Shown here in pieces: positions 20,147-28,871 of a stretch of DNA of 64,000 nt. Each line of letters starts with the position of its first letter. The first letter of the stretch is position 1. This stretch comes from Buchnera aphidicola (Tuberolachnus salignus) (GTDB lineage Bacteria > Pseudomonadota > Gammaproteobacteria > Enterobacterales > Enterobacteriaceae), in NCBI RefSeq assembly GCF_900016785.1, contig NZ_LN890285.1, positions 62,001 to 126,000 of the forward strand, written 5' to 3'. The position numbers and the translations under genes were made by a program. The notes below the pieces were generated by a model. That model did no database searches, was not told the origin of the DNA, and was given only the letters and a program-made list of their open reading frames with translations.

Positions 20147-20520
20147 AATTTTTTAATTTTTAATAAATTATATTTTTTTTTAAGTAAGAATACAAGAAAT
20201 TTTTTATTTTTTAAGAAAAAATATTAAAAAATTATTATTAAAAAATTTTATTGTAATAAATAATATTGAACTTTTTATAAAAATTATATATTATCATAAA
20301 GATTATTAATTTTTTAGTGTTTTTAAAAATATAAAATTAAATATTTTTTAATAAATTTAAAATTTTTATGTTTTTGAATTTTTTAATATTATATGTTAGA
20401 TAGTGCTATTATATAAATAAAATTATATGTTAGTAGTTTTTTAAAAATTGTATATTATTTTTGAAATTTTTAAATTTTAAAAATTATATTTGCTTTATGT
20501 GAAGATATAATAAATTAAAA
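20147..20520. other. Non-coding spacer between tRNA-Val and nth
   Basis: This divergent spacer of 374 bases holds the tRNA promoter near its left end and otherwise only A+T-rich sequence. I see no similarity to a gene, no tRNA and no repeat. It could be the eroded site of one or more deleted genes, because it is one of the longest gaps in the window. Confidence 0.5.
20167..20195 (-). promoter_or_regulatory. Putative sigma-70 promoter of tRNA-Val (and possibly tilS)
   Basis: On the minus strand TTGTAT (20195-20190) is followed after 17 bases by a perfect -10 TATAAT (20172-20167), which ends 20 bases before the tRNA. The spacing is ideal, the -10 is consensus and the -35 matches at its first three bases. 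TATAAT-like words are frequent in such A+T-rich DNA, so support comes mainly from the position. Confidence 0.5.
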
Positions 20521-21153
20521 ATGAATAAAAAAAAACGTTTATCTATTTTATATTCTTTAGAAAAAAAATGTTATTTTCCAATGTCAGAATTACAATATTC
20601 TACAAACTTTCAATTATTAATTGCAACGATTTTATCCGCTAGGTCTACAGATTTAAAAGTGAATAAAGTTACAAAAAGATTGTTTTTATTAGCACCTTCT
20701 CCATTAGAATTATATTTGTTAGGAGAAAAAAAAATTATGGAAATAATACAATCTTTAGGATTATATAAAAAAAAAACTCAATATATATATAAAGTTTCTA
20801 AAATTATTTTATATAAACATGCTAATGATATTCCAAATACACGTTCAAAGTTATTAAAATTACCAGGTGTAGGACGAAAAACAGCAAATATTATTTTAAA
20901 TAAAATTTTTCAAAAAAATACGATAGCAGTAGATACGCATGTATTTCGTGTATGTAATCGCACTAATTTTGTTTCAGGTAAAACATATAAAATCGTTGAA
21001 TTAAAATTAAAACGCATGGTTCCGTGGAAGTTTCAATCACGTTTTCACGATTGGTTAGTATTACATGGGCGTTATGTTTGTAAATCTATTAATCCTCAAT
21101 GTAATTTGTGTATTTTAAAAAAATATTGTGAATATTCTAAGAAATATAAATAA
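20521..21153 (+). CDS. nth: Endonuclease III
   Basis: Nth is a bifunctional DNA glycosylase/AP lyase that removes oxidised pyrimidines. It has 210 residues (E. coli 211). The helix-hairpin-helix LPGVGRKTAN contains the Schiff-base Lys120, and Asp138 is in AVDTHVFRV, at the same numbers as in E. coli. The four iron-sulfur cysteines are in the C-x6-C-x2-C-x5-C pattern at the C-terminus. Gln41, which in E. coli inserts into the DNA, is Arg here. In E. coli nth follows the rsx (rnf) operon; none of those genes is present in the spacer before it. Confidence 0.95.
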   Translation: MNKKKRLSILYSLEKKCYFPMSELQYSTNFQLLIATILSARSTDLKVNKVTKRLFLLAPSPLELYLLGEKKIMEIIQSLGLYKKKTQYIYKVSKIILYKHANDIPNTRSKLLKLPGVGRKTANIILNKIFQKNTIAVDTHVFRVCNRTNFVSGKTYKIVELKLKRMVPWKFQSRFHDWLVLHGRYVCKSINPQCNLCILKKYCEYSKKYK

Positions 21154-21262
21154 TTTTGAATATAAAAAAATTAAAATTAATAGTATTTTTTTGAAAAATT
21201 ATTTTTTCTAGAAAAAATGTTTTATTTGAAATATATAAAAATTTTATAATGTCGGTAAATTT

Positions 21263-22546
21263 ATGAAATATGAACATGATTGTTTAAATTTATTAAAAAA
21301 AAGAGGTTTAATTTTTCAGATTTCTAATGAATTAAGTTTGCAAAACTATATTTTTCAAAAAAAAATTTTTTTATATTGTGGTTTTGATCCTACTGCAGAT
21401 AGTTTGCATTTAGGACATCTTTTACCAATTATTTGTTTAAAAATTTTTCAAAAATATGGACATACTCCTTATATTTTAATTGGAGGGGGTACTTGTTTGA
21501 TTGGCGATCCAAGTTTTAAAAAAGGAATTAGAAAAAAGATAGATTTAGAAAGAATTAAATATAATCAAAAAAAAATTAAAAATCAATTATCTTTTTTTTT
21601 TCCAAAAAAAAACGATGTTAATGATATACATTTTTTAAATAATAATTCTTGGCTTCAAAATATGAATTTTTTTTATTTTTTAGAAAATATTGGAAAATAT
21701 TTTTCTGTGAATTCTATGATGAATCGAGAATCTGTAAAAAAAAGACTAGAAGACAAAAATTTTGGTTTATCTTTTACTGAATTTACATATAGTTTATTGC
21801 AAGCTTATGATTTTTATCATTTATATAAAACATATGGTATTATTTTACAAATCGGTGGTTCAGATCAATGGGGAAATATGATTTCTGGTATTCATTTAAT
21901 TAATAAAATATATCAAAAACAAGTTTTTAGTTTAACTACCCCTTTGTTTACTAAATTTAATGGAGAAAAATTTGGAAAAACAGAAACTGGAACTATTTGG
22001 TTAGATTCAAAAAAAACCAGTCCTTATTCTTTTTATCAATTTTGGAGAAATTTACCTGATAATACAGTTGACCGAGCTTTTCAATTATTTCTTGTATTTG
22101 GTATTACTATTTCGATTTTTGTACCGATTAATAATTTAAAATTTAAAGATATTATTGAAAAAAAAATTTTTTTAGCAGAAAATATGACTTTATTTGTGCA
22201 TGGTCAAGGAAACTTACTAGCTGTACAACGAATTGTACAATGTTTATTTCATCGAGGTGATTTATCTGTTTTAACAGAAATAGATTTTTTGCAATTGTTG
22301 CAAGATGGAATTCCTTCTTATTCTAATTTAGAATTCTGTAAATTACCAGAATTATTAGTTAAAATCAAATTAGCTCCATCTCGATATCAAGCGCGAGTAA
22401 TGATTCTTTCAGGAGCTATTCAAGTGAATAGAAAAATTCAAAAAGATATAAATTTTTTATGTTCAGATCATGACATTTTTTTTAAAAAATTTACATTAAT
22501 TTGTCGTGGTAAAAAACATTATGTTTTAATACATTGGAAAAAATAA
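21263..22546 (+). CDS. tyrS: Tyrosyl-tRNA synthetase
   Basis: TyrS activates tyrosine and charges tRNA-Tyr. It has 427 residues (E. coli 424). The class-Ic catalytic domain shows YCGFDPTADSLHLGHLLP (HIGH motif), GDPSFK, the QIGGSDQWGN tyrosine/ATP site, and KFGKTETG (the KMSKS equivalent) near residue 237. The S4-like C-terminal tRNA-binding domain (about 360-427) is retained. It is convergent with sufA; the 18-base spacer has no terminator hairpin. Confidence 0.95.
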   Translation: MKYEHDCLNLLKKRGLIFQISNELSLQNYIFQKKIFLYCGFDPTADSLHLGHLLPIICLKIFQKYGHTPYILIGGGTCLIGDPSFKKGIRKKIDLERIKYNQKKIKNQLSFFFPKKNDVNDIHFLNNNSWLQNMNFFYFLENIGKYFSVNSMMNRESVKKRLEDKNFGLSFTEFTYSLLQAYDFYHLYKTYGIILQIGGSDQWGNMISGIHLINKIYQKQVFSLTTPLFTKFNGEKFGKTETGTIWLDSKKTSPYSFYQFWRNLPDNTVDRAFQLFLVFGITISIFVPINNLKFKDIIEKKIFLAENMTLFVHGQGNLLAVQRIVQCLFHRGDLSVLTEIDFLQLLQDGIPSYSNLEFCKLPELLVKIKLAPSRYQARVMILSGAIQVNRKIQKDINFLCSDHDIFFKKFTLICRGKKHYVLIHWKK

Positions 22547-22564
22547 TTTTTTTTTAAAAAAAAA

Positions 22565-22918
22565 TTAAATTTGAAAGCTTTCTCCACATCCACAATAATT
22601 TTTGTTTTTTGGATTATTAAAAATAAAATTTGAATTTAAGCCCTTACTTGAATAATCAATGGTAATATTTTGAATTTTAGAAATCCATTGTTTGGGTATA
22701 TAAAAAATGATTTTATCTTGTAAAATTTGTATATCATTTGTAGTATTTTTTAATACTAGTTTTAAAATATATTTAAAACCTGCGCATCCTGTTTTTTTAA
22801 TAGTTATTTTTATTCCATGCAAATTATTATTTTTGTTTAATAAATATAATATTTGTTTTTTTGCATTTTTTGTTAGATTTATTTTATATTTTTTTTTTTT
22901 AATAAGTTGTATGTTCAT
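22565..22918 (-). CDS. sufA: A-type iron-sulfur carrier protein SufA (YdiC)
   Basis: SufA-family proteins carry iron-sulfur clusters to target enzymes. Here the complex I subunits and Nth are likely clients. The protein has 117 residues (E. coli SufA 122). The three conserved cysteines lie in TGCAGFKY and in CGCGESF at the C-terminus, and GLNSNFIFNNPK matches SufA better than IscA or ErpA. Synteny agrees: in E. coli sufA, ydiK and aroH lie in the same order region. The ATG at 22918 is preferred over a TTG four codons upstream, because TTGGAA then serves as its ribosome site. No other suf gene is adjacent, so the scaffold must be encoded elsewhere. Confidence 0.87.
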   Translation of the reverse strand: MNIQLIKKKKYKINLTKNAKKQILYLLNKNNNLHGIKITIKKTGCAGFKYILKLVLKNTTNDIQILQDKIIFYIPKQWISKIQNITIDYSSKGLNSNFIFNNPKNKNYCGCGESFQI

Positions 22919-23172
22919 AAAAAATTCCAATAATGTTTTTTTAAAAAATTTGTATAATATTTAAATATGATAAATTTACTTAAAATTTTATAATATTTTT
23001 TTTATAATTGTCTTTTTCAATATATAATTATTATATATTAAATATTATAAAGTTTTTTTTTAAAAAAAATATATTTATATGCAGAAAAATATTAATATAT
23101 ATTTTTTAATATTAACATATTTTTTAAAAAATATTTTTAATTGTCTAAACATTTTTAAGGTATCATTTTCAT

Positions 23173-24279
23173 ATGCATAATTCTAGAGAGAAGATGGATT
23201 TACCTAAAACTATATTTTTATTAATGTTTATTTTATCCATGATTATTGTCAGTTTTTATACTTTAAGACCTTTTATGATAAGTTTTTTATGGTCTGGAAT
23301 GATTGTAATTGCTACTTGGCCAATTTTTTTAAAAATAAAATCTTTTTTAGGTGGGAATAAAAATTTTTCTTCTGTTTTTTTAACTTTTTTTTTATTAATA
23401 TTTCTTATTTATCCTTTTTTTTACATAATAAATTTATGTATAAAAAATTCTTATTTTTTTTTAGAATGGTTAAGCTCTAATCATTTTCAATTACCAAATT
23501 TGCATTTTTTAATAAATTTGCCGTATGTTGGAAAAAAATTATATATTCTTTATCAAAAAATTTTAAATAGTAGTGGACGTTCTCTTATTCAATGTATAAA
23601 ACCTTATCTAAAAAAAACAACAAAATTTTTATTTTTAAAAATTGGTTATTTTACTAATTTTTTATTACAAATTTTTTTAATGTTAGTATTTAATTTGTTT
23701 TTATATTGTAAAGGTGAAAAAGTAGCTAATATATTGCGTCACTTTGCAATTCGTTTAGCATCTACATCTGGAGATATTGCTGTTTTATTAGCGGCGAGAG
23801 CAATACGTGCAGTTGCATTAGGAGTTATAGTTACTTCTTTAGTTCAAGGGTTTTTAAGTACTTTAGGGTTAGCTGTTTCAGGAATTCCATATTATACTTT
23901 TTTAATTTTTCCAATTTTTTTTTTAAATTTATTGCAAATAGGCTCTTTTCCAATTTTATTACCTGCTATTATTTGGCTTTATTGGATGAATTTTCCTGTG
24001 AAAGGAACTATTTTATTGATTTGGAGTATAATAAATTGTATATTAGACAATGTATTACGTGCATTTTTAATTCGTTTTGGAGTTGATTTTCCAGCATTAT
24101 TATTATTAGCAGGTATGATTGGTGGTATTATATCTTTTGGTTTAATTGGTTTATTTGTTGGACCAGTAGTATTGGTTATTGCATATCGTTTAATTATAAT
24201 ATGGATAAATAAAGCGCCATTTCCACATAATTTAAATAAAAAAATTTCTAAAAATCTTTTTAAAAAACATACTAAATGA
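23173..24279 (+). CDS. ydiK: AI-2E family inner-membrane protein YdiK
   Basis: The protein matches E. coli YdiK along its whole length (368 against 370 residues) and belongs to the AI-2E/PerM family of polytopic membrane proteins. About seven or eight hydrophobic segments are visible: two near residues 10-55, one at 60-85, one at about 155-178, and four after residue 210. The most conserved block is LLAARAIRAVALGVIVTSLVQGFL near residues 205-230 (shown in part) and GLFVGPVVL near the C-terminus. The substrate is not established in E. coli, and I do not infer one. Retention in a reduced genome suggests a real exchange role with the host. The start could also be the ATG seven codons downstream. 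Confidence 0.9.
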   Translation: MHNSREKMDLPKTIFLLMFILSMIIVSFYTLRPFMISFLWSGMIVIATWPIFLKIKSFLGGNKNFSSVFLTFFLLIFLIYPFFYIINLCIKNSYFFLEWLSSNHFQLPNLHFLINLPYVGKKLYILYQKILNSSGRSLIQCIKPYLKKTTKFLFLKIGYFTNFLLQIFLMLVFNLFLYCKGEKVANILRHFAIRLASTSGDIAVLLAARAIRAVALGVIVTSLVQGFLSTLGLAVSGIPYYTFLIFPIFFLNLLQIGSFPILLPAIIWLYWMNFPVKGTILLIWSIINCILDNVLRAFLIRFGVDFPALLLLAGMIGGIISFGLIGLFVGPVVLVIAYRLIIIWINKAPFPHNLNKKISKNLFKKHTK

Positions 24280-24379
24280 TTTAATTTGAATTTTTTATAT
24301 ATTTTGAATGATTTAAGATATTTATATGATATATTTTTTAAAATAAAATTTTTTATGTATTAAAATTATAGAGAAAATT

Positions 24380-25426
24380 ATGAATAATATTACGAAAGTT
24401 AATTTTTTTAAAAAAAAATTTTTAATAACACGTAAACAATTAATGAATCAATATTTAATTACTGATATTGAAAAAAAATTAATTTATCAAACTCGTATAA
24501 ATGTTTCAAATATTTTGAAAGGAAAAGATAAAAGATTATTAGTAATAATAGGTCCTTGTTCTATACATGACACTGAAGCTGCATTAGAATATTCAAATAA
24601 ATTATTAGAATTACGTAAAAAATATGCTTCTAGACTAGAAATTATAATGCGCACTTATTTAGAAAAACCTAGAACAGTAATAGGATGGAAAGGATTAATT
24701 TCAGATCCTTTTTTAGATGGTAGTTTACAAATTAATGAAGGTTTGAAAATCTCTAGAAAATTATTATTAAAAATTAATAATTTAGGGGTTCCAGTTGCAA
24801 CTGAATTTTTAGACACATCTATTAGTCATTTTATTTCTGATTTAATAAGTTGGGGGGCTATTGGTGCTCGTACTACTGAAAGTCAAATACATCGCGAAAT
24901 GGTTTCTTCTTTATCTTGTCCTGTTGGATTTAAGAATGGTACCGATGGTAATGTTTTAATTGCGATAGATGCTATTCGTGCATCTAATCTTTCTCATATG
25001 TTTTTAAATCCTGATGAAAATGGATATATGAATATTAATTATACTTCTGGAAATCCTAATTTACATATTATTTTAAGAGGTGGAAAAAATCCAAATTATT
25101 TTGAAAAAGATGTTAAATCTGCTATTAATCAATTACAGTGTTTTAATTTACCAAGTTCTTTAATGATTGATTTTAGTCACGCAAATTGTTCTAAAAAATA
25201 TCAACAACAATTACATGTTTCTGAATCTGTTTCAAAACAAATTCAAGATGGTTCACATTACATTTTTGGAGTCATGATTGAAAGTTTTTTAAATGAAGGT
25301 TCACAAAATATTTCTAATATAAAAAATTTAAAATATGGAGTTTCTATTACAGATGCTTGTTTAAATTGGGATGATAGTGTTTATATTTTAAAAAATTTAT
25401 CAAAATCTGTGAATGTACGTTTTTAA
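24380..25426 (+). CDS. aroH: 3-deoxy-7-phosphoheptulonate synthase, Trp-type
   Basis: This DAHP synthase condenses phosphoenolpyruvate and erythrose-4-phosphate, the entry to the shikimate pathway. It has 348 residues, as in E. coli AroH. The family blocks LLVIIGPCSIHD, EKPRTVIGWKGLISDP, SWGAIGARTTESQ and MIDFSHANC are conserved, and the overall match is to AroH rather than AroF or AroG. The segment at residues 146-150 (TSISH) differs from MVTGQ of E. coli; in E. coli AroH changes at Val147 and Gly149 relieve tryptophan inhibition, and both positions are Ser here. It stands alone between ydiK and thrS, as in E. coli synteny. Confidence 0.95.
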   Translation: MNNITKVNFFKKKFLITRKQLMNQYLITDIEKKLIYQTRINVSNILKGKDKRLLVIIGPCSIHDTEAALEYSNKLLELRKKYASRLEIIMRTYLEKPRTVIGWKGLISDPFLDGSLQINEGLKISRKLLLKINNLGVPVATEFLDTSISHFISDLISWGAIGARTTESQIHREMVSSLSCPVGFKNGTDGNVLIAIDAIRASNLSHMFLNPDENGYMNINYTSGNPNLHIILRGGKNPNYFEKDVKSAINQLQCFNLPSSLMIDFSHANCSKKYQQQLHVSESVSKQIQDGSHYIFGVMIESFLNEGSQNISNIKNLKYGVSITDACLNWDDSVYILKNLSKSVNVRF

Positions 25427-25622
25427 ATTTTTTATAATATTCCATAATATACAAATAAAAAATTTTTTATATAAAATAAAAATTATATTATAAAAATATT
25501 ATTTCAAAATTATTTAAATATAATATTATATTATTTTTTTTTAAAAATTTAACATTTTTAATTTTTTTTTGTATGTTATATTAAAATATATGATAATTTT
25601 TTGTCCTAATTTAGGATTTAAT

Positions 25623-27542
25623 ATGCCTATTATTACGTTTTCGACAGGAATTAAAAAAAAATATGTACATAATATTTTTTTAAAAAATATTGTTAAAGAA
25701 ATATTTAAAAAAACAAAAAAAAAATATATTGCTGGTTATGTTAATAATCAATTAGTAGATTTAAATTTTCTGATTACTAAAGATTCTAAAATAATTTTAA
25801 TTCCTGAATATGACAGAAATTTTTTAAAAATGATTCGAATTTCGGGAATGCAACTTTTAAATTATGCTGTTACAGAAATTTGGCCTAATATTAAAAAAGC
25901 TAGTGGTATGATTACGGATGAAGGGTTTTATTGTGATTTTGACAATATGGATTTTGTTTTTACAACAAAAGATTTATCATTAATTAAAAAAAAAATGTTA
26001 TATTTGATTTCTAAAGAATATAATATTGTTTTTAAAAAATTTTTTAAAAAAAAATTTTTAAAAATATTAAAAATACGTAAAGAAAAATATCAAAGTTTTT
26101 TATTAAAAATTAATGATACATTATCAGACACAATTTCAGTATGTTTTCATGAAAAATATTTTGAAGAATGTCATGAAGTACAAGTTCCTAATATTAAATT
26201 TTGTAAGCATTTTTTTTTAAAAAATATTTCAGGTGCTTATTGGTTAAATAATGAAAAAAATAAAATGTTACAACGTATTAATGTTGTTATTTGGTCTTCT
26301 TCAAGTGAATTGTTATATTATAAAAAAAAAAAAATAGATGCAGAAAAACGGGATCATAGAAAATTAGCAAAAAAATTAGATTTATATCATGTTGAATATG
26401 AATCTCCTGGAATGATTTTTTGGCATCATAATGGATATGTAATTTTTCGACAATTAAAGACATTTATTCGTAATAAATTATTACGAAATTCTTATCAAGA
26501 AGTGAAAAGTCCAATAATTTTGAATCAAGCACTTTGGAAAAAAAGTGGTCATTTAGAAAATTATGAAAAATCCATATTTACAACAAATTCTGAACATCAA
26601 ATGTATTGTATTAAACCTATGAATTGTCCTGGTCATGTTCAAATTTTTAAACAAGGTTTAAAATCATATAAAGATTTACCATTAAGAATATCAGAATTTG
26701 GTAGTTGTCATCGCAAAGAATCTTCTGGTTCTTTACATGGTTTGATGCGTGTACGAAGTTTTACTCAAGATGATGCACATATTTTTTGTGCAGAAGATCA
26801 AATTCGAGAAGAATTAATTAATTGTATTGATTTAATTTTAAATATTTATCATGTTTTTGGATTTAAAAAAATTACAGTTAAATTTTCTACAAGACCTGAA
26901 AAAAGAATTGGTAGTACAGAAACATGGAATAAAGCTGAAAAAGATTTAGAATATGTTTTAATCAATAAAAAATTACCTTTTTCTATTCAAAAAGGTGAAG
27001 GTGCATTTTATGGTCCTAAAATAGAAATTTCTTTAGAAGATAGTTTAAAAAGAATTTGGCAATGTGGAACGATCCAATTAGATTTTTATCTTTCTAAAAG
27101 ATTAGATGCTTTTTATGTTAATAAAAATAATCAGCGTGTTTATCCAGTTATCATTCATCGTGCTATCTTAGGTTCAATGGAACGTTTTATAGGAATTTTA
27201 ATAGAAGAATATCATGGTAAATTTCCTTTTTGGTTAGCTCCAATACAAATTGCAATTATTATTATTTCTAAAACTCATAAACAATATGCTCAAAAAATTT
27301 GTAAAAAATGTTTAATTTTTGGTATACGATATTCTTGTGATTTTAGTGATATTAATTTTAATTTAAAAATTAAAAAATATATTACTCAATATGTACCATA
27401 TATTATTATTTGTGGTGATAAAGAAATTTCTAAAAATGTAATTACTGTTAGAAAACGTGATAGTAATGTATTATATGTAAAAAATATTCAATTGTTTTTT
27501 GAAGAATTATTACAAGAAAGTACTCAACATTATCTTTATTAA
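25623..27542 (+). CDS. thrS: Threonyl-tRNA synthetase with decayed editing site
   Basis: ThrS charges tRNA-Thr. With the ATG at 25623, after TTAGGA, the protein has 639 residues (E. coli 642) and starts MPIITF like the family; earlier ATGs add a tail with no counterpart. Domains are TGS (1-60), editing N2 (about 65-225), class-II catalytic core (about 245-530) and anticodon binding (about 535-639). The catalytic zinc ligands are kept in CIKPMNCPGH, SLHGLMR and IHRAILGS. In the editing domain the HxxxH motif is QLLNY (77-81) and the CxxxH motif is CHEVQ (183-187), so three of the four editing ligands are lost. An A13 run encodes KKKK in frame near 26330. Confidence 0.95.
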   Translation: MPIITFSTGIKKKYVHNIFLKNIVKEIFKKTKKKYIAGYVNNQLVDLNFLITKDSKIILIPEYDRNFLKMIRISGMQLLNYAVTEIWPNIKKASGMITDEGFYCDFDNMDFVFTTKDLSLIKKKMLYLISKEYNIVFKKFFKKKFLKILKIRKEKYQSFLLKINDTLSDTISVCFHEKYFEECHEVQVPNIKFCKHFFLKNISGAYWLNNEKNKMLQRINVVIWSSSSELLYYKKKKIDAEKRDHRKLAKKLDLYHVEYESPGMIFWHHNGYVIFRQLKTFIRNKLLRNSYQEVKSPIILNQALWKKSGHLENYEKSIFTTNSEHQMYCIKPMNCPGHVQIFKQGLKSYKDLPLRISEFGSCHRKESSGSLHGLMRVRSFTQDDAHIFCAEDQIREELINCIDLILNIYHVFGFKKITVKFSTRPEKRIGSTETWNKAEKDLEYVLINKKLPFSIQKGEGAFYGPKIEISLEDSLKRIWQCGTIQLDFYLSKRLDAFYVNKNNQRVYPVIIHRAILGSMERFIGILIEEYHGKFPFWLAPIQIAIIIISKTHKQYAQKICKKCLIFGIRYSCDFSDINFNLKIKKYITQYVPYIIICGDKEISKNVITVRKRDSNVLYVKNIQLFFEELLQESTQHYLY

Positions 27543-27560
27543 AAATAAGAGGTATTTCGT

Positions 27561-28106
27561 ATTAAAGTCGGAAAAAAAAATCAATTAATACATGCGCATC
27601 GTATTAATGAAAAAATTCGTGCTATAAAAGTTCGCTTAACAAGCGTAGATGGTGAACAAATTGGTATTTTGAGTTTACAAGATGCGTTAAAAAAAGCTCA
27701 AGAATTGGGTGTAGATTTAGTAGAAATTAGCCCTAATGCTGAACCTCCTGTTTGTCGATTAATGGATTATGGAAAATTTTTATATGAAAAAAATAAAGCA
27801 ACAAAAAAACAAAAAAAAAAACAAAAAATTATTTCTGTTAAAGAAGTAAAATTTCGTCCTAGCACACAAGAAGGAGATTATCAAGTTAAATTAAGAAATT
27901 TAATCCGATTTTTAAAAGAAGGACATAAGGTTAAAATTACTTTAAGATTTCGTGGACGAGAAATGGCACATCAACGTATTGGTTTAAAAATTTTAAAACG
28001 AGTACAACAAGATATAAAAATATTAGCAATTATTGAATTTTTTCCTACAAAAATCGAAGGACGACAAATGATTATGTTATTATCACCTAAAAAAAATATT
28101 AAGTAA
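27561..28106 (+). CDS. infC: Translation initiation factor IF-3, AUU start
   Basis: IF-3 splits ribosomal subunits and checks the initiation codon. The frame opens with ATT at 27561, preceded by AAGAGG; reading from there gives IKVGKKNQ and [15 protein letters not shown], which align with the E. coli N-terminus, while the first in-frame TTG (27669) would lose 36 residues. The protein has 181 residues (E. coli 180). The N-domain [18 protein letters not shown] and the C-domain REMAHQRIG and KIEGRQMIM motifs are intact. The rare AUU start is the known device by which E. coli IF-3 represses its own mRNA, and its presence suggests the same control. It is 18 bases after thrS, then rpmI and rplT follow. 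Confidence 0.95.
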   Translation: MKVGKKNQLIHAHRINEKIRAIKVRLTSVDGEQIGILSLQDALKKAQELGVDLVEISPNAEPPVCRLMDYGKFLYEKNKATKKQKKKQKIISVKEVKFRPSTQEGDYQVKLRNLIRFLKEGHKVKITLRFRGREMAHQRIGLKILKRVQQDIKILAIIEFFPTKIEGRQMIMLLSPKKNIK

Positions 28107-28153
28107 TTTTTTTACAAAATTACTTTTTTAAAAAAAAATGGAAATAATATTTT

Positions 28154-28351
28154 ATGCCAAAAATCAAAACTATACGTAGTGTTTCTAAACGATTTAAAAA
28201 AATTTCTTCTGGTCATTTAAAACGTAAACAAGCAAATTTACGACATTTATTAACTCATAAAACAACACATAAAAAACGTCATTTGCGTAAAAAAATTGTT
28301 TTAAAATCTATTGAGCGTTCAAAAATTTTACTTTGTATACCATATTTATAA
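28154..28351 (+). CDS. rpmI: 50S ribosomal protein L35
   Basis: L35 is a small basic protein of the large ribosomal subunit. All 65 residues match the family: the start [15 protein letters not shown] and the body [12 protein letters not shown] are standard. In E. coli it is co-transcribed with infC and rplT and its translation is repressed by L20; the same order occurs here, with rplT starting 41 bases downstream. Confidence 0.94.
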   Translation: MPKIKTIRSVSKRFKKISSGHLKRKQANLRHLLTHKTTHKKRHLRKKIVLKSIERSKILLCIPYL

Positions 28352-28392
28352 TAACTATGATAAAAATTTTTTATTTTTAAGAGAGGTTTTCT

Positions 28393-28773
28393 ATGGCTCG
28401 TGTTAAACGAGGTGTTATTGCACATGCACGTCATAAAAAAATTTTAAAACAAGCAAAAGGATATTATGGTGCAAGATCTCGAGTTTTTCGAGTAGCAAAG
28501 CAAGCTGTTATTAAAGCTGGACAATATTCATATAGAGATCGAAGACAAAAAAAAAGAGATTTTAGAAAATTGTGGATAATACGTATTAATGCGGCAGTAA
28601 ATTCTTATAATTTGTCATATAGTCAATTTATGTTTGGTTTAAAGAAAAAACATATTTTTTTGAATAGAAAAATTTTGTCTGATTTATCTATTATGAAAAA
28701 AGATGATTTTTTTTTATTAGTAAAAAAAGTTAAAAAAATTTTAGAAACAAATAAATTGGATTTAAATCGATAA
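28393..28773 (+). CDS. rplT: 50S ribosomal protein L20
   Basis: L20 binds 23S rRNA early in assembly and in E. coli represses the rpmI-rplT message. It has 126 residues, eight more than in E. coli; the extra residues are at the C-terminus. The N-terminal half ([46 protein letters not shown]) is strongly conserved. It has a strong AGAGG ribosome site. A weak 8-bp inverted repeat follows at 28794-28815, before pheS. Confidence 0.95.
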   Translation: MARVKRGVIAHARHKKILKQAKGYYGARSRVFRVAKQAVIKAGQYSYRDRRQKKRDFRKLWIIRINAAVNSYNLSYSQFMFGLKKKHIFLNRKILSDLSIMKKDDFFLLVKKVKKILETNKLDLNR

Positions 28774-28871
28774 AAAATTATTTTTTTAAAGAATATCTTT
28801 AGTAAGATAAAGATAATAGATTAATTTAATAATAAATTTTTTTTCTTTTATTTTGATGTAGGATAAATAAT

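Noticed and set aside
27669..28106. IF-3 starting at the TTG at 27669
   Set aside because: It would lose 36 conserved N-terminal residues; the upstream ATT at 27561 with a good ribosome site restores the full family length.
28774..28871. Attenuator with a Phe-rich leader before pheS
   Set aside because: Only a weak 8-bp hairpin (28794-28815) was seen, with no leader peptide containing a run of phenylalanine codons.
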